DNA of 64,000 bases from Trichodelitschia bisporula (lineage: Eukaryota > Ascomycota > Dothideomycetes > Phaeotrichales > Phaeotrichaceae). The DNA lies in the NCBI GenBank assembly GCA_010356995.1, contig ML996697.1, positions 1 to 64,000 on the forward strand, read 5' to 3'. The notes below the pieces were generated by a model, which saw only the letters and a program-made list of their open reading frames with translations, did not search any database and had not been told where the DNA came from. Positions 24,223-34,955 of this stretch are shown in pieces. Each line of letters begins with the position of its first letter. Positions within the stretch are counted from its first letter, which is position 1. The position numbers and the translations under genes were made by a program.

Positions 24223-24636
24223 GGTGTCATGGTCTCAGCACGCCAGGCCCTGCCAGTGTGTTGCTGAACCATACCACGTGATGCAGCCACTCGGTGCCAA
24301 GCCCAGGGTCCACTGCCACCCCACACCTGCATTTCAGTTTTAGACCTTTCACGTTTCCTCTTCATAGCAGTATTTTCAGTCATACACGCATTCAGTGCAT
24401 TCGATGTCCCAGACGTTGCCCGTGACAAACAGTTACCCGACACTTATGTAGTACACGACTACCCGGTACCTACGCTGTCGCCGGCTTCAGGAAGAGTTTC
24501 TGCACTTGATGTCGCTTGGGTGTGAATTGGAATGGATTGTAAATTGCACCTTTGCCTTTTGTGTCCGGCGTACATGGTAGAACTCTAGAGGAGGAGGAGA
24601 GAAAGTAGCAGAGAGCAGGGACTATCATGTGATTCG
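24223..24636. other. Minisatellite-tRNA spacer with outlying repeat units
   Basis: Mostly unique sequence. Two or three stray units of the same 19-bp family lie at about 24432-24472 (AGTTACCCGACACTTATG, then GACTACCCGGTACC), so the array was probably once longer or was interrupted by inserted sequence. Confidence 0.6.
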
Positions 24637-24726
24637 GCGGCTTTAGCTCAGTTGGGAGAGCGTCAGACTGAAGTGTACTTCGGTCCAGGCATCTGAAGGT
24701 CACCCGTTCGATCCGGGTAAGCCGCA
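24637..24726 (+). tRNA. tRNA-Phe (GAA) with a 17-nt intron
   Basis: Acceptor arms GCGGCTT/AAGCCGC, D-arm GCTC..GAGC, anticodon stem TCAGA/TCTGA, loop CT-GAA-GA, and T-arm with GTTCGATCC. The mature form is 73 nt with discriminator A. The intron (24674-24690) sits one base 3' of the anticodon, the canonical position, and contains CTTC able to pair with the anticodon region. Internal A and B boxes are intact. Confidence 0.96.
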
Positions 24727-24732
24727 TTTTTT
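24727..24732 (+). terminator. RNA polymerase III T-run
   Basis: Six T residues directly follow the tRNA-Phe discriminator base, a standard Pol III stop. Confidence 0.85.
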
Positions 24733-26154
24733 GCAATCTTTTTGCCTTCTGGCAATCCGTGCTTGGGAGGGCGGGAAGAGCGGGGGAAGCGGGTGTTTGG
24801 GGAGCGTGGGGGTTTGGGGATATAGGGCTGTGACGGATTGGTGGAGGGATTGATGAACGAATTTTTGACGGGATGAACAGATGCTCGGACAGGCCGTTTG
24901 GGGGTGGACGGTCCATTTTGATAACCTTATAACCACCGCACGGCGTAAGTACGTGGGACGAGGATACTCCCGGGGACGAAGATAGCGAGTGAGATGCGAT
25001 GCACTCGGACGGTCGAAAGCTGATGACCCGCGATAAGCACTACGCGACGAGACGTATTCGCCACGAGTTGTCGTGTTCTGCGGAACATGATCGCTGGGGA
25101 TACTGGGGATGCTGACGCGACTGAGTCGTTGAAACGGCCAAAGCTGGCGATATGCATGCCCAGACTGAGATTGAGATCAAACCTGGTTGGTGGGTTTTCC
25201 GCGATGCTGGGCTGTTGTTTGATGCTTGTCCGGTAGGGATGATGACGATGTTAGCGATTGGGAGGAGACTAATCTAGTGGGGATGATGCACTTCTGGTAC
25301 GATAGTTAGCTTTTGGGATCTGTGCGCGGCATAGGAAAGTAGATAGAGTACTCTATCGTCCCCCTTTACCGAATGCACTCAGCGGCACGGTTCGGCCGGG
25401 AAGCAGGCGGTTCTGGTTCGATATCAAACGGCCGAGTCGGCCTTATTCCACAGTCACAGCAACCGGGTCATTCCAAAAGTTTAGATATATCGCCATGATA
25501 TAGCAAGTGCCGCAAGCTATTCTCAAGAAAGGCTAGTACTAGTTGCTGTTCAACGGTCGACGGTATCAAAGGGAAGACGAGACGATATATATACATCCGT
25601 AATATGGTATCGTTCGACTGACAGCGAGGCTGTTGCTCGTCGGACGGGAATTCTTTCTTTTCCTTTGCTTCCCACACGTGGGGAAATCGAGTTCTAGTTC
25701 TAAGCCGCCGTCACCGTACTCTTCCCATCTTCAAACTCAACTCGAAGCTCATCACTTATCCTCCACCATAAATCGCCAAAAAAGGAACCTCTATTCCCAA
25801 ACCCGCTACGTATCTCAGCATCTCAGCGCAGTCTCTTCGCCCTACGGAACGAACGGTGCCAGCCCGCCGCAAACGACCTTCGAATGCTTCATCGGTCCAT
25901 ACCCACATCAGTATCACCGCAACTCACAGTCAGCCGCCAACCTCACCTCCACCGCAGAGCCCCGATTCACACCCGCGCATCTCTATCAAATAACCTTTGG
26001 GCAGCCGCGAAGGCATCTCAGTAACGCACGCACTCAGGGGCTCCCACCGATAGCGGCACGAGTCAGACGCCACACCGCACGCGTAATCTTCAATCCATCT
26101 TTCGATTATATATTCCCCCTCCGCCTACCACCCGCCCCGTCAAAAACCACAGCC
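24733..26154. other. Unit 1 spacer
   Basis: Non-coding spacer related to that of unit 2 in the same order. It includes an ATATATATAC tract near 25583 and a TATATATTCC box near 26106, about 50 bp before the F-box pseudogene start. The open frame covering 25633-26154 is not conserved in unit 2 and is probably fortuitous. Confidence 0.6.
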
Positions 26155-26754
26155 ATGTCCCGCCTCGCACCCCTCCTCCTCGCCCTCCGCCGTCTCCCCA
26201 GCAAAACACCCCCCCAGCACCACCCCCTCCCCCCACCCCCTCCCGTGCCGTCCTCCTCCTCCCCGAACTCCTCGAGCAAATCCTCCTCTTCCTCCCCCCG
26301 CGCCGCGCGCTCACCCTCCAGCACGTATGCACAACCTGGCGCGACGTCGTGCTCTCCTCGCCGCGGCTGCAGTGCGGGTTGTTCATGCGCCCTACTACGC
26401 CGGGTGCGTGCGCTGCGGTATGAGAGTGGGGAGAAGATTGCGCTGAGTCGGGCTGCTAGGTCTAGGTTTCGAAAGACGGAGGCGTCGTGTCTGCAGATGC
26501 AGCTTGCTGATCCGCCGGTTAAGTCGGTGGTTGTGCGGTTGTCAGACGACGGGCGCATGAGGGCGCACTTCGCGGACGTGGACGGCGTGCGCATGGGGCC
26601 GGTGCTCGAGGCAGTAAAGCCGCTATTGACGCATATCAATTAGCAGGTCCTGCATTTCAGCAGGGACGACCGATTCGTGGATCCCGAGAGGCGCAATGTG
26701 ATTGAGATTGAGTTTTATGGGGACAGCGATGGTGGGTTTGTGAAATGGCTTTGA
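26155..26754 (+). pseudogene. F-box protein pseudogene (unit 1 copy)
   Basis: It starts MSRLAPLLLALRR, as the intact copy does, but shifts frame within a C-rich run near 26215. The F-box core (LLPELLEQILLFLPPRRAL..) is therefore readable only in another frame. About 45 codons present in the intact gene after the F-box are missing. The frame recovers at MQLADPPVKSVVVRL. An in-frame TAG at 26641 precedes the last conserved block (IEIEFYGDSDGG..), which would otherwise end at 26754. Breaks: frameshift, deletion, nonsense codon. Confidence 0.85.
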
Positions 26755-26791
26755 GCGCTAAGAGGCTGATGGGATTAGAATGATCAGGTAA

Positions 26792-26826
26792 TCTGAAGGT
26801 CACCCGTTCGATCCAGGCAAGCCGCA
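26792..26826 (+). pseudogene. tRNA-Phe 3'-half remnant
   Basis: Matches the 3' half of the intact tRNA-Phe from position 38 to the discriminator base, with two substitutions (one G to A, one T to C, both in the 3' strand of the T stem or beside it), and keeps the T-run. It lacks the 5' half, A box and anticodon, so it cannot make a tRNA. Confidence 0.92.
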
Positions 26827-26832
26827 TTTTTG

Positions 26833-28494
26833 TGGCGACTACTTGGGCTGGTGGATTGTCTTGTCCGGCGGGTGTTTGCCTGGCGGCATCGGATGTTTGT
26901 AGTACGTGGGGATTTTGGGTTTGAAGGGCCGCAGTCGGGTTGATAGACGGATCACGGGACGGATTACGGGACGACTTGATGGTAATATACCTGCCGACCA
27001 GATTCTTAGACAGTTCATTTTGATATGATAGCCGTATGGCGTAAGCTGAGGAGCGAGGATACTCCTGGAGGACGGATATAGGATGAGGTGAGCTGCGAAG
27101 CGGGCGACATGGAAAATGCTCCCGTCCAGCGGGATGTACAAACCGTGAGCGGACACCAGCCTGACTCTCGCGATATAACTCGCCGGGAGTCGTTGCTCTA
27201 TTCCACGGAACATCATCGCTTGAGATACTGGGGATAATGAGTCGTTGAAACGGCCAAGGCTGTAGATTCGCCTGCCCAGGCCAAGGTTGGCTGTCAACCT
27301 GGTTGGTGGGTTTTCCGGGGTGGTGGGATAGTGAGGAGGGGTTTGGCGGAGGTTGTTATTATTTGATGCTTGCTGGTCGGGATGATGACGATGTCAGTGC
27401 GATTGTGAGGACTGGAACTAGTCTACGAGTAGTGCGGATGATGCACGTCTGGTACGATGGTTAGCTTTATGCCTGTGCTCGGCATGGCGAAGCTGAACCC
27501 CCTTTACCACCCTCTCACCAATGCCATTCGGCCGGGAAGCGCGCAATGTCGGTCCGATATCAAAGGCCGAGTCCGCTTCGGCCTTACTCGGCCGTTACAG
27601 AATCCGGAGAATTCCAAAAGCTAAACATATCCCACCTAATATGGTAAGGGCCGTCGTGAACTGGCCTTAAGAAAGGCTAGTGCTAGTTGCGGGACAACGG
27701 TCGACGGTGTCAACGGGGGGAAGAGGGGGTATATATGCTATTATATCGCTCAACTGACAGCGGTACCGCATGTAGGTGCGCGGGGTTGTTCGCCCGTAAT
27801 GCTTTGCTTTTCCTCCCTTGCGTGGGGGGGGGTTTTGAGTTGCTAGCCGCGTTCAGTGCCTTTGAAATTCAAAATTCGGACTGGACATCAGTTCCAAACC
27901 CATCACTCTTTGCCGGCATCGTAATTCGCGAAAACAAACCCCCTATCCCCTCTCCCAAGCCCGCTACCGTACTGCACGACATGTCGGAGTCATCCCCGCC
28001 CACCGTATGCACGAACAGACATACCCGCATCCCCGACCCGAATCCTTCAGCCCACATCGCCCCCCAAGAAGCGCGACTCGCCCATTCTCGTACGGTGTCG
28101 AACATCGATATGTATCACCACGACTCGCCCCAACGGCCGTGCCCCTGCTGTCGCCTCAGTAACCCACGCAACGACACAGCGCAGGGACCCCGCCCAGCCC
28201 GCCCAGTACCACGAGTCAGCCGCCCCTGCCTTCTCGCAATCTTCCATGCATCCTTCTAGAAGAACTGTCAAGATGCGCCATCAGCCTTGGAGTGTTTGGA
28301 ATGGCGATGTTGGGCAGGTTGCGCGATTCAGTGCGGTAGGGCGGCGGATTATGTAGGTGCCCTGAGGGTAGGTTGGCAGACATGCTACGTGCGAGCTTGG
28401 GGCAGCGTCATAGTTCCGCGGGAGAGAGCTCGAGCGGGCGGTATATAGTTCTATCCACCCCCCGCCCCTCCTCTTCTCGGTATATCGAACGGCA
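26833..28494. other. Unit 2 spacer
   Basis: Non-coding counterpart of the unit 1 spacer. A GTATATATGC tract lies near 27729 and a GTATATAGT box near 28441, about 55 bp before the F-box ATG. The 190-residue open frame at 27687-28259 has no equivalent in unit 1 and I do not call it. Confidence 0.55.
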
Positions 28495-29157
28495 ATGTCC
28501 CGCCTCAAACCCCTCCTCCTCGCCCTCCGCCGCCGCCCCAAAACACCCCCCCCAGCATACACAACAGCGTCCCACGCCGTCCTCCTCCTCCCTGAACTCC
28601 TGGAGCTCATCCTCCTCGCCCTCCCTCCGCGCCGCGCACTCATCCTCCAGCGCGTATGCACCACCTGGCGCGCCGTGCTGTCCTCTTCGCCTTCCCTCCA
28701 ACGGGTGCTTTTCCTGCGCCCCACGGCGCCGTGCCGCTTCAGTTTTGTCTCCCGCGGGGAGGCGCCGCGCGTGAATCACTTGCTGGATACAGTGCTCGCG
28801 CGGTCAGGCCTGGTGCCCAAGCCCGGCGCCGAGGGATGGACGCCCTGCGCCGCGGGGCCGCACGTGCGCGCGCGCCGGTACGCGCTGGCGGAGACGAGGG
28901 AGTTAAATCGAGCGCTTGTCCGCCGCACCAGCGCGTCGTTCCGGGACATGCAGCTCGCGGACCCACCCGTCAAATCGGTGCGGGTGCGGATAAGCGGGGA
29001 GCGCGAGGGACTGCACTTTGCTGATGTGGAGGGGGTGAGGGTGGGGCCGGTGCGGGATGCGGTGGGGGAGTTGTTGGTGCGGATTATGCTGAAATGGGAT
29101 TGGGAGGGGAGGTATGGGGTTGTTGTGGAGTTTTATGGGGATCGGGATGGTGGGTGA
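28495..29157 (+). CDS. F-box protein (intact copy)
   Basis: A single exon encodes 220 residues. An F-box follows a basic start (MSRLKPLLLALRRRP): VLLLPELLELILLALPPRRALILQRVCTTWR (about residues 29-59), with the LPxELxxxILxxLPxxxLLxxxxVCxxW pattern. F-box proteins bind Skp1 and recruit substrates to SCF ubiquitin ligases. The rest (MQLADPPVKSVRVRI..VVVEFYGDRDGG) is like small fungal F-box proteins of unknown target. A TATA-like box lies about 55 bp upstream. It is the living half of a tandem pair whose other copy is dead. Its stop lies only about 40 bp from the stop of the convergent WDR89-like gene. Confidence 0.82.
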   Translation: MSRLKPLLLALRRRPKTPPPAYTTASHAVLLLPELLELILLALPPRRALILQRVCTTWRAVLSSSPSLQRVLFLRPTAPCRFSFVSRGEAPRVNHLLDTVLARSGLVPKPGAEGWTPCAAGPHVRARRYALAETRELNRALVRRTSASFRDMQLADPPVKSVRVRISGEREGLHFADVEGVRVGPVRDAVGELLVRIMLKWDWEGRYGVVVEFYGDRDGG

Positions 29158-29198
29158 TATTGGTATTTTGCAGTGTGTGGGCTGACGAGACAGGGTGA

Positions 29199-30350
29199 TC
29201 AGGACCGGCTGTTTCTGGAGCGCTTTTCGGCGCGCGGACTCGCGGTGCTGCCGCGCCGCTTGGGTGCGCGCGTGCCCGTCATTTCGACGTCGGTGTCTGC
29301 GGGGCGCCATTGCTTTACGGTCCCGTCTTCGCCGCAGGAGAAAATGGCAGCCTCGGACGCGAAGATATCGCGCACGATCTCGCCCCCGTGGGCGCCGACC
29401 AGGCGGCGCGTTTTCTTGGGGCGGAAGGACCAGGCATCTTCGCGCTTCTTGAGGGGGATGAGCTCGACGAGGGGATCGGCGGAGTGCCGCCCGACGGCCA
29501 GGAACGGGTGCCGCGTGGAATACGCCCCGATAGCGTACTCGCAATTCAGAGGCTCGCGCACGTCACCGAAGTGCGTGGGCTGCGGGTCCGCGGCGTCGAG
29601 GTCGGGGCTTTGGAGGGCGTACAGCGAGAACGTCTCATCCGTACCGAGGCCGTAGATATCCCCCCCAATCAAACCGGCGTGGTGGAGGGCAGAGCGGTGA
29701 TTCACAACCTGGAACACCGCATCGTCCTCCTCCGCCACCGCCGTGTCAAAAATGTTGATAAGCCCATCCGTGCTCGCGCTCAGCAGCAGCGTCTCCGACC
29801 CCGCATTTGGCACAAACCGCAGCTCCGTAATCGTATCCGTGTGACTCTCCTCATAAATCAACCGCGGCGCGTCCGGCTTGCGCGCATCCCACCCCAGCAC
29901 CCGCACATCCCCCGGCCCATTGCCCTCCAACTCCGTCCCCGCGACCACAGTGTGCAGCCCATAGTCCGCCGCCAGCGCAGACAGGGCCTCGCGCTTCGGA
30001 TTGCGGAATTCGAGGGCCGCGCAGCGGGAGCGCAGATCCCAGCCGCGGACGCGACCGTCGCGGCCTGCGGTTAGGAAGATGTTGGCGTCGGCGGCGGTGG
30101 GGGCGAAGCGCGTGAGGCAGGTTACGCTGGTGTGGATGTTGGCGTAGACGCCGTCGGGGCGGAGGGCGAGGGTCTCCGGGTCGAAGATGCGGAGGGAGTT
30201 GTCGGAGCTTATTACGGCGAGGCGGGAGGTGGGGGTGAGGGAGTGGGCGTCGGTGCGGGGAGAGACTTGGGGAGCGGTGGTGGCGAAGGTGTAGATGTAG
30301 GAGTCGGGGGGGAGATGGAGGTCGGAGGAGGCTGTTTGGTGGTACTCCAT
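29199..30350 (-). CDS. WDR89-like WD40 repeat protein
   Basis: A single exon encodes 383 residues. WD40 units are visible as SRLAVISSDNSLRIFD, NIFLTAGRDGRVRGWDLRS, TLLLSASTDGLINIFDT and AAIFSCGEDGTVKQWR, with GH-type spacers (HTSVTCLTRF, HTDTITELRF). Length and repeat layout match the WDR89 family, a seven-blade propeller of unclear role found from fungi to man. The C-terminus is short and basic (KRRGSTASPRAEKRSRNSRS), possibly a nuclear signal. It diverges from CSN1 with a shared promoter of under 190 bp. Its stop codon forms the right boundary of the tandem duplication. Confidence 0.85.
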   Translation of the reverse strand: MEYHQTASSDLHLPPDSYIYTFATTAPQVSPRTDAHSLTPTSRLAVISSDNSLRIFDPETLALRPDGVYANIHTSVTCLTRFAPTAADANIFLTAGRDGRVRGWDLRSRCAALEFRNPKREALSALAADYGLHTVVAGTELEGNGPGDVRVLGWDARKPDAPRLIYEESHTDTITELRFVPNAGSETLLLSASTDGLINIFDTAVAEEDDAVFQVVNHRSALHHAGLIGGDIYGLGTDETFSLYALQSPDLDAADPQPTHFGDVREPLNCEYAIGAYSTRHPFLAVGRHSADPLVELIPLKKREDAWSFRPKKTRRLVGAHGGEIVRDIFASEAAIFSCGEDGTVKQWRPADTDVEMTGTRAPKRRGSTASPRAEKRSRNSRS

Positions 30351-30536
30351 GGCGGCATAGAGCGAAGTGAGTGACGTGAGTTGGGTGACGGTTGAGCTGC
30401 GAAAAGTTGCGATAAAAGTTCACGATGTGTGGCTAGGATGTGGCTTGCGGCGGGATAACATTAATCCGGTCAGGCTGACTTCCTCCTGCCGGAGCTCTAC
30501 AAAGTTCCCCGCATCACCAACCGACGGCGCACCACC

Positions 30537-32003
30537 ATGGACGATCCCGAGCAATCGCAGCTCTTCCTCGAGCGCCTGGCCGACAACAAACCCGTTGTTA
30601 AAGGTACGCCAGCTAGCTTAGAAGCGGCGCAGCTGCTGACCGCCAGAACTCCCCAAGCTCGATCTCGAGACGATTGCTGCGAACTATGCGGGCCCAGTCC
30701 GCATCCTCAGGCTCGAATGCATCGCCAATACCTCTCCCATCCTCTCCCGCGAGGCCTTCCGGCTCGCCATCCTGCAGGCGCGTGAGGGCATGAATGTGCC
30801 GCTCTACCTGCAGCTCGTAGGCCAGTTCGCCAAGCTGGACCCCACGCACGAGCTCGCGACGGTGGACACGGCGTGGGTAGAGGAGCGGCGCAAGAAGATC
30901 AAGAGCGAGGGCGACACACTCGAGGCGGAACTCAAAGCGTACAAGAACAACCTCATCAAGGAGAGCATCCGCATGGCCAACGAGGACCTGGGCAATTTCT
31001 ACCTTTCGACTGGCAGCCTAACCGAGGCGTACCAGTCCTTCCATCGCATGCGCGAGTTCTGCACCACGAGCAAGCACATTGCTGAAATGGCTATGAAGAT
31101 GATATACGTGGCTATCCTGCAGCGGAATTGGTCGGCGGTTAACACCCACCGTGCGAAGATCTTAGGCTTGCCGCTCAAGGACGACGAGCGGGCCAAGTAC
31201 GAACCAGTACTGCAGGCATGTCTGGGGCTATCGAAAATGGCCCGCGGCGAATATCATCTCGCCTCCGAGGCCTTCCGTCAGGTGGGCCAGGCGTACACTG
31301 TGGCCGAGCCTTTGGGTGGTATCACATTCCAGACACACGTCCTGACACCCAACGACGTGGCCATATACGGCACTTTGTGCGCGCTGTGGAGATTTTCACG
31401 CGACAGCCTGCGGAGATCCATGTTGGAAAATCCCAAATTCCGGCCGTTGCTGGAGCTAGAGCCGCAGCTGCGGCGCGCAATGACCCAGATCACCATGTGC
31501 AAGTACAGCGCGGGGCTGGCGATTATTGACAGCTACATGCCCGACTTCATGCTGGACATGTACCTGCAACCTCACGCGAAAGACATCTACGACGGGATGC
31601 GGCAGGCGTGCATCACGGAGTGGACGGCTGCGTTCAGCGTCGTCACGCTCGACGAGCTGGCATCCGTATTCCCGCCGCGCGACCGCACCCTCGTGGAGGA
31701 GATCGAGGCGATGATTGAAGATGATGCACTCAACCTTATGAGGATTGACCTTGTCGACCGGGTATGCACGTCTCTTGTGGTTATGCTTCTACTAACCATT
31801 AACAGACGCTTGTGTGGGGGCATGGGGGGCATAACTCCACGATGGGCAGTGCCCGCCGTTGCCGCCATATCAGCCTTCAGCGCTCTATCGGCGAGGCGAA
31901 GAAGGCAGAGCACGAGCTGCGCCTACGCCTGCTCCGTCTCAACATGCAAGCGGCGGATCTGGTGCTGAAGGGTAGTCCGAACCCTATACGCAAGCAGAAT
32001 TAG
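30537..32003 (+). CDS. csnA/CSN1: COP9 signalosome subunit 1 (RPN7/PCI protein)
   Basis: Exons 30537-30603, 30647-31761 and 31806-32003 join in frame to 459 residues. The RPN7-type helical region includes LDLETIAANYAGPVRILRL, KESIRMANEDLGNFYLSTG and KMIYVAILQRNW. The PCI domain follows (MLENPKFRPLLELEPQLRRAM, then the winged helix ending DALNLMRIDLVDRTLVWG). The C-terminal tail EAKKAEHELRLRLLRLNMQ is typical of CSN1. The COP9 complex removes Nedd8 from cullins and in fungi controls development and secondary metabolism. The first intron follows only 22 codons. The gene is convergent with the bestrophin-like gene, about 150 bp apart. Confidence 0.93.
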
Positions 32004-32152
32004 CTGTTCGATTGACGACGGAAGATCATGAGCAGATCACGGAGGCATGAGTAGATGAGGCGTTTGGAGTGCGGCATCAAATAGACGGAAACCATTATCC
32101 CACAGAAATCAAATTACAAACTTTTAACTACGGACCGTACTAGTTCTGGCAT

Positions 32153-33667
32153 CTAGACACCGCCTTTCTCCGGCGGCGACGCTGCCCGCTCAGCCTGCAT
32201 GCTCATGCGCTGCTCAAACCCCATCTCCGTCTTCGCCACCAGCTCCGCGCGGATCCTTGTCTCCGACCGCTGCGCCCACACCGGATACGCGCTCTGCGAC
32301 AACGGGAACAGCACCCTGTTCGCAGGATGGCGTATATACGCCGCAGCACGGGGCCGGCGGCGCGCCGCAATGATATCGATTTCGACGGCGATTTGCTGGC
32401 AGAAGTGGTCGAGCGGCAAGTCGTTGACGTCGTTGCCGAAGGGATTCTCGATCTCGCGGCCGATGAGCAGGATGCCGAGGATTATGTAGGCGGCGATTAC
32501 GCTCCCTGGGATCGTGACCCAGCCGAGGGCTTTGTAGAGTTGGAAGGGGAGGGAGAGGATGTAGACCCAGGTTACTTGCGCGATGGATATGGAGTAGGCG
32601 ACGGGGAGGGGGGTGTTGAGGATGCGGTCTGTGCCGGTGAGGACGTCGTTTAGGGCGGCGATGTTGTTGTCTGTGGGTTCGCGGTCAGTCAGATCATAAA
32701 ATTAAGAGAAGCAACTTACAAGCAAGCGTCAGATGCATCGGCGTCTTCAACTGCCCATTCTCCACCACCTCATCCATGTAACTTGCAAGGTAACTCAAAA
32801 TCTCCAACGGCAAGTTCCCCAGCGGCTTCTTACTCCGCTTAATAACCTTCCGCGGATTCGACTCCGCAAACGACACACCCAAATACTCGCCAATTGCCTT
32901 AACGCTGCTCTTCCGCGGCGGATCACACGAGCCTGGTTCCGTGGCCGACTGCGCAAACGTCTCAAGATGCTGCACTAGGCCCTCGAGATCGTCGTACCCG
33001 GTGTACGGCTCAAAGCGCAGGCGATGCTTCAGCGCGACCGCAAACGCAACGATCAGATTCAGGCCCGTCATTTTCGCCAGCAGGTCCTCCTTGCGCTGCT
33101 CCTCGCGCTCCGCGGTGTGGATCCAGATAACCCGGGCCAGCGCGTGCGACGCCGTCATGAGCTGGGTCCAGAACTTGCGGCCCTCGTTGTAGCGCTCATA
33201 CGCGGTCGAAGAACGAAACGACAGGCCCAAACCGACCACGAAGCCTAGGACGGTGAGGAGCAGGCTGTTGATGCCTAGGTTGAAGACGAAGGTGCTGATG
33301 CAGGTTATGGCAGTCGACCAGCCGGCGACGAAGATCAGGGGCAGGATCATCTCGGGGAGGATGCTGCCGTGCATTTGCATGAAGATGGGCCATTTGGAGT
33401 GCTTGCTTGTGTCGCGGGGACCGACCTGTCATCGGTTTAGAGGGGGAGAGGCAGGGGGAGAGGAGGGAGGGGTGGACTTACGAAGTAGTCGTCGACGTCG
33501 AGACTTGTGTTTTTGCGGCTCCAGGGGTGGGTGCCGCGGACGGGGGACGGGGGGCTGTCGTCGAAGTGCACCTTGTCGGAATCGCTGGAGGCGCGCGGTG
33601 TCTTCTGCGGCGTGAGAGGGGCCTTCGGGGCCGCGACATTGACCTCTGCGTGAGCTTCTTCGCCCAT
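32153..33667 (-). CDS. Bestrophin-like (RFP-TM/UPF0187) membrane channel protein
   Basis: Three exons (33667-33482, 33425-32720, 32670-32153) give 469 residues. A hydrophilic N-terminus (62 residues) precedes the first hydrophobic block, PEMILPLIFVAGWSTAITC. The family motif LLTVLGFVVGLGLSFRSSTAYERYNEGRKFW follows, then LTGLNLIVAFAVALKH and a second pair of helices (VTWVYILSLPFQLYKALGW..AAYIILGILLIGREIENPFG). The acidic ENPFGNDVNDLPLD motif is diagnostic of UPF0187 proteins. Homologues are anion channels of the bestrophin fold. Introns are 49 and 56 bp. The cytosolic tail is Arg/Glu-rich. Confidence 0.9.
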
Positions 33668-34955
33668 TGTGACGGTATTTGCTGTACACGAGATCTAATT
33701 GTAAAGGTGAAAGCAAAGAGGGACAATTGCAAAGAAGTGGACCAGCCACAAGAAAAGGCGCTAGATGACGAGGGAGTGCGTGAGTGAAAGAGTGGGTGAG
33801 CAAAACAATTGAGCTTACGCAGGACGCAAACGCGAAGCTCCACGATATATATTCACCCGTTCGTACCATCACCCTGCCAAGGGCGCCGCCAGGGGGCGCT
33901 CCGACCCGCGCCCAGTCCTAGGTGGGCAAGGCAGGGCCAGTGGGGGCCAATGATGAGCGCTAGGAGCACGAGACAAGAGCCGGGGCGAGGGCGGACCCGC
34001 CTGGGCGAGGCTTGGGAGAGGCTGGCTCGGGTTTCATCTCCTGAGTCTTGGGAGTTTCGTTTCGCGTGCTTATGCGTATATTTGCTTGTCAGGGGGACTT
34101 CTGGGAGTCAACGAGTTCATTTTGCGGGGACACTTTTACGCAAGACGGTCTGAGGACGCGCTCATGCGAGGAGTGGGACGCGGGTTCAGGCTGCGATCTC
34201 GCGAGATGTTAGACTTGACGCCGGCTGTGCGTTGGTGCGTTGGAAGCTCGGTTCACTGGAGGCCTGGACGCTGAGATCAGCGCGAGGGACGGCCTGGAGC
34301 TTTGGCGAGTGTTTCTTGGAGACCCACTTCTATTTCGGGTACCACGAACAGGATGCCGAGCCGGAGAGATTGGGGGGAGTGGAGGAGAAGGAATTGGTGA
34401 TGCACGACACTGCAATGGGGAGAATTTGGGGGCCCTATCTGACTGTACCTGAGCAGCGCGTCGTTCAGCTCCGGACGCTTTACTGAGCTGAGTGTGCCGA
34501 TTAAAAATCTCGGCCGTCCTCGTATCCAGTCTGGCAGTGCATCGGATCCCAGTCAAGCTTGGTGTTTCTTGATGTACAAATCCTGGTTCTCATCTCCGGC
34601 GACCGGGCCGCTTCGTGGCTCGGCAAAAGGGCCGCCCCGAACCACGTTTCGACGACCGTTGATCGTCACAGAGCACGCGATAATGGGACGTCGTTAATTT
34701 AAAGCTTCAACTACCCCGCAAAACCCCAACGTTCGAGATCACCAGAAACATCACCATTACAACCGCAGTACCCCTCCGTAGGCCAATGGCGTCTGGTGTG
34801 CGACCTGCACGCCGTTCTTCCGGGATGATCGTCGCGTTCCCGCCAAGCACGCAGCCGAAATCGGCAGACATCGGCCTGCGAAGCCGACATCAAGACTCGC
34901 CGCCCGCCGATGCCTTCTCTTAACATCTCGACCTTGCCTTGTCACCACCGCCCTA
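33668..34955. other. Intergenic, about 1.3 kb
   Basis: Between the divergent bestrophin-like gene and the Dal5-family permease. Open frames are Arg/Gly/Trp-rich shadows. I see no RNA gene or repeat. Confidence 0.45.

Larger units (their letters stand above)
24686..26785. repeat. Tandem duplication, unit 1
   Basis: This unit runs from inside the tRNA-Phe intron to the base before the second tRNA 3' half. It holds the tRNA 3' half, about 1.4 kb of spacer and an F-box pseudogene. Colinear matches to unit 2 include the tRNA half, GAGTCGTTGAAACGGCCAA, CCTGGTTGGTGGGTTTTCCG, GAAAGGCTAGT and the F-box coding block. Identity is patchy, so the duplication is old. Confidence 0.88.
26786..29203. repeat. 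Tandem duplication, unit 2
   Basis: Second copy of the block, starting with a tRNA-Phe 3' half and ending at the stop codon of the WDR89-like gene. CAGG stands at the unit-1 start (24686-24689), at the junction (26786-26789) and at the unit-2 end (29200-29203), so four bases of microhomology mark the original crossover. Confidence 0.88.

Noticed and set aside
25633-26154. Open frame leading into the F-box pseudogene
   Set aside because: It is not preserved in the homologous spacer of unit 2 and has no domain signal; the F-box start at 26155 matches the intact copy's start.
27687-28259. 190-residue plus-strand ORF in the unit 2 spacer
   Set aside because: No counterpart in unit 1, low-complexity Pro/Arg/Ser content, no family resemblance.
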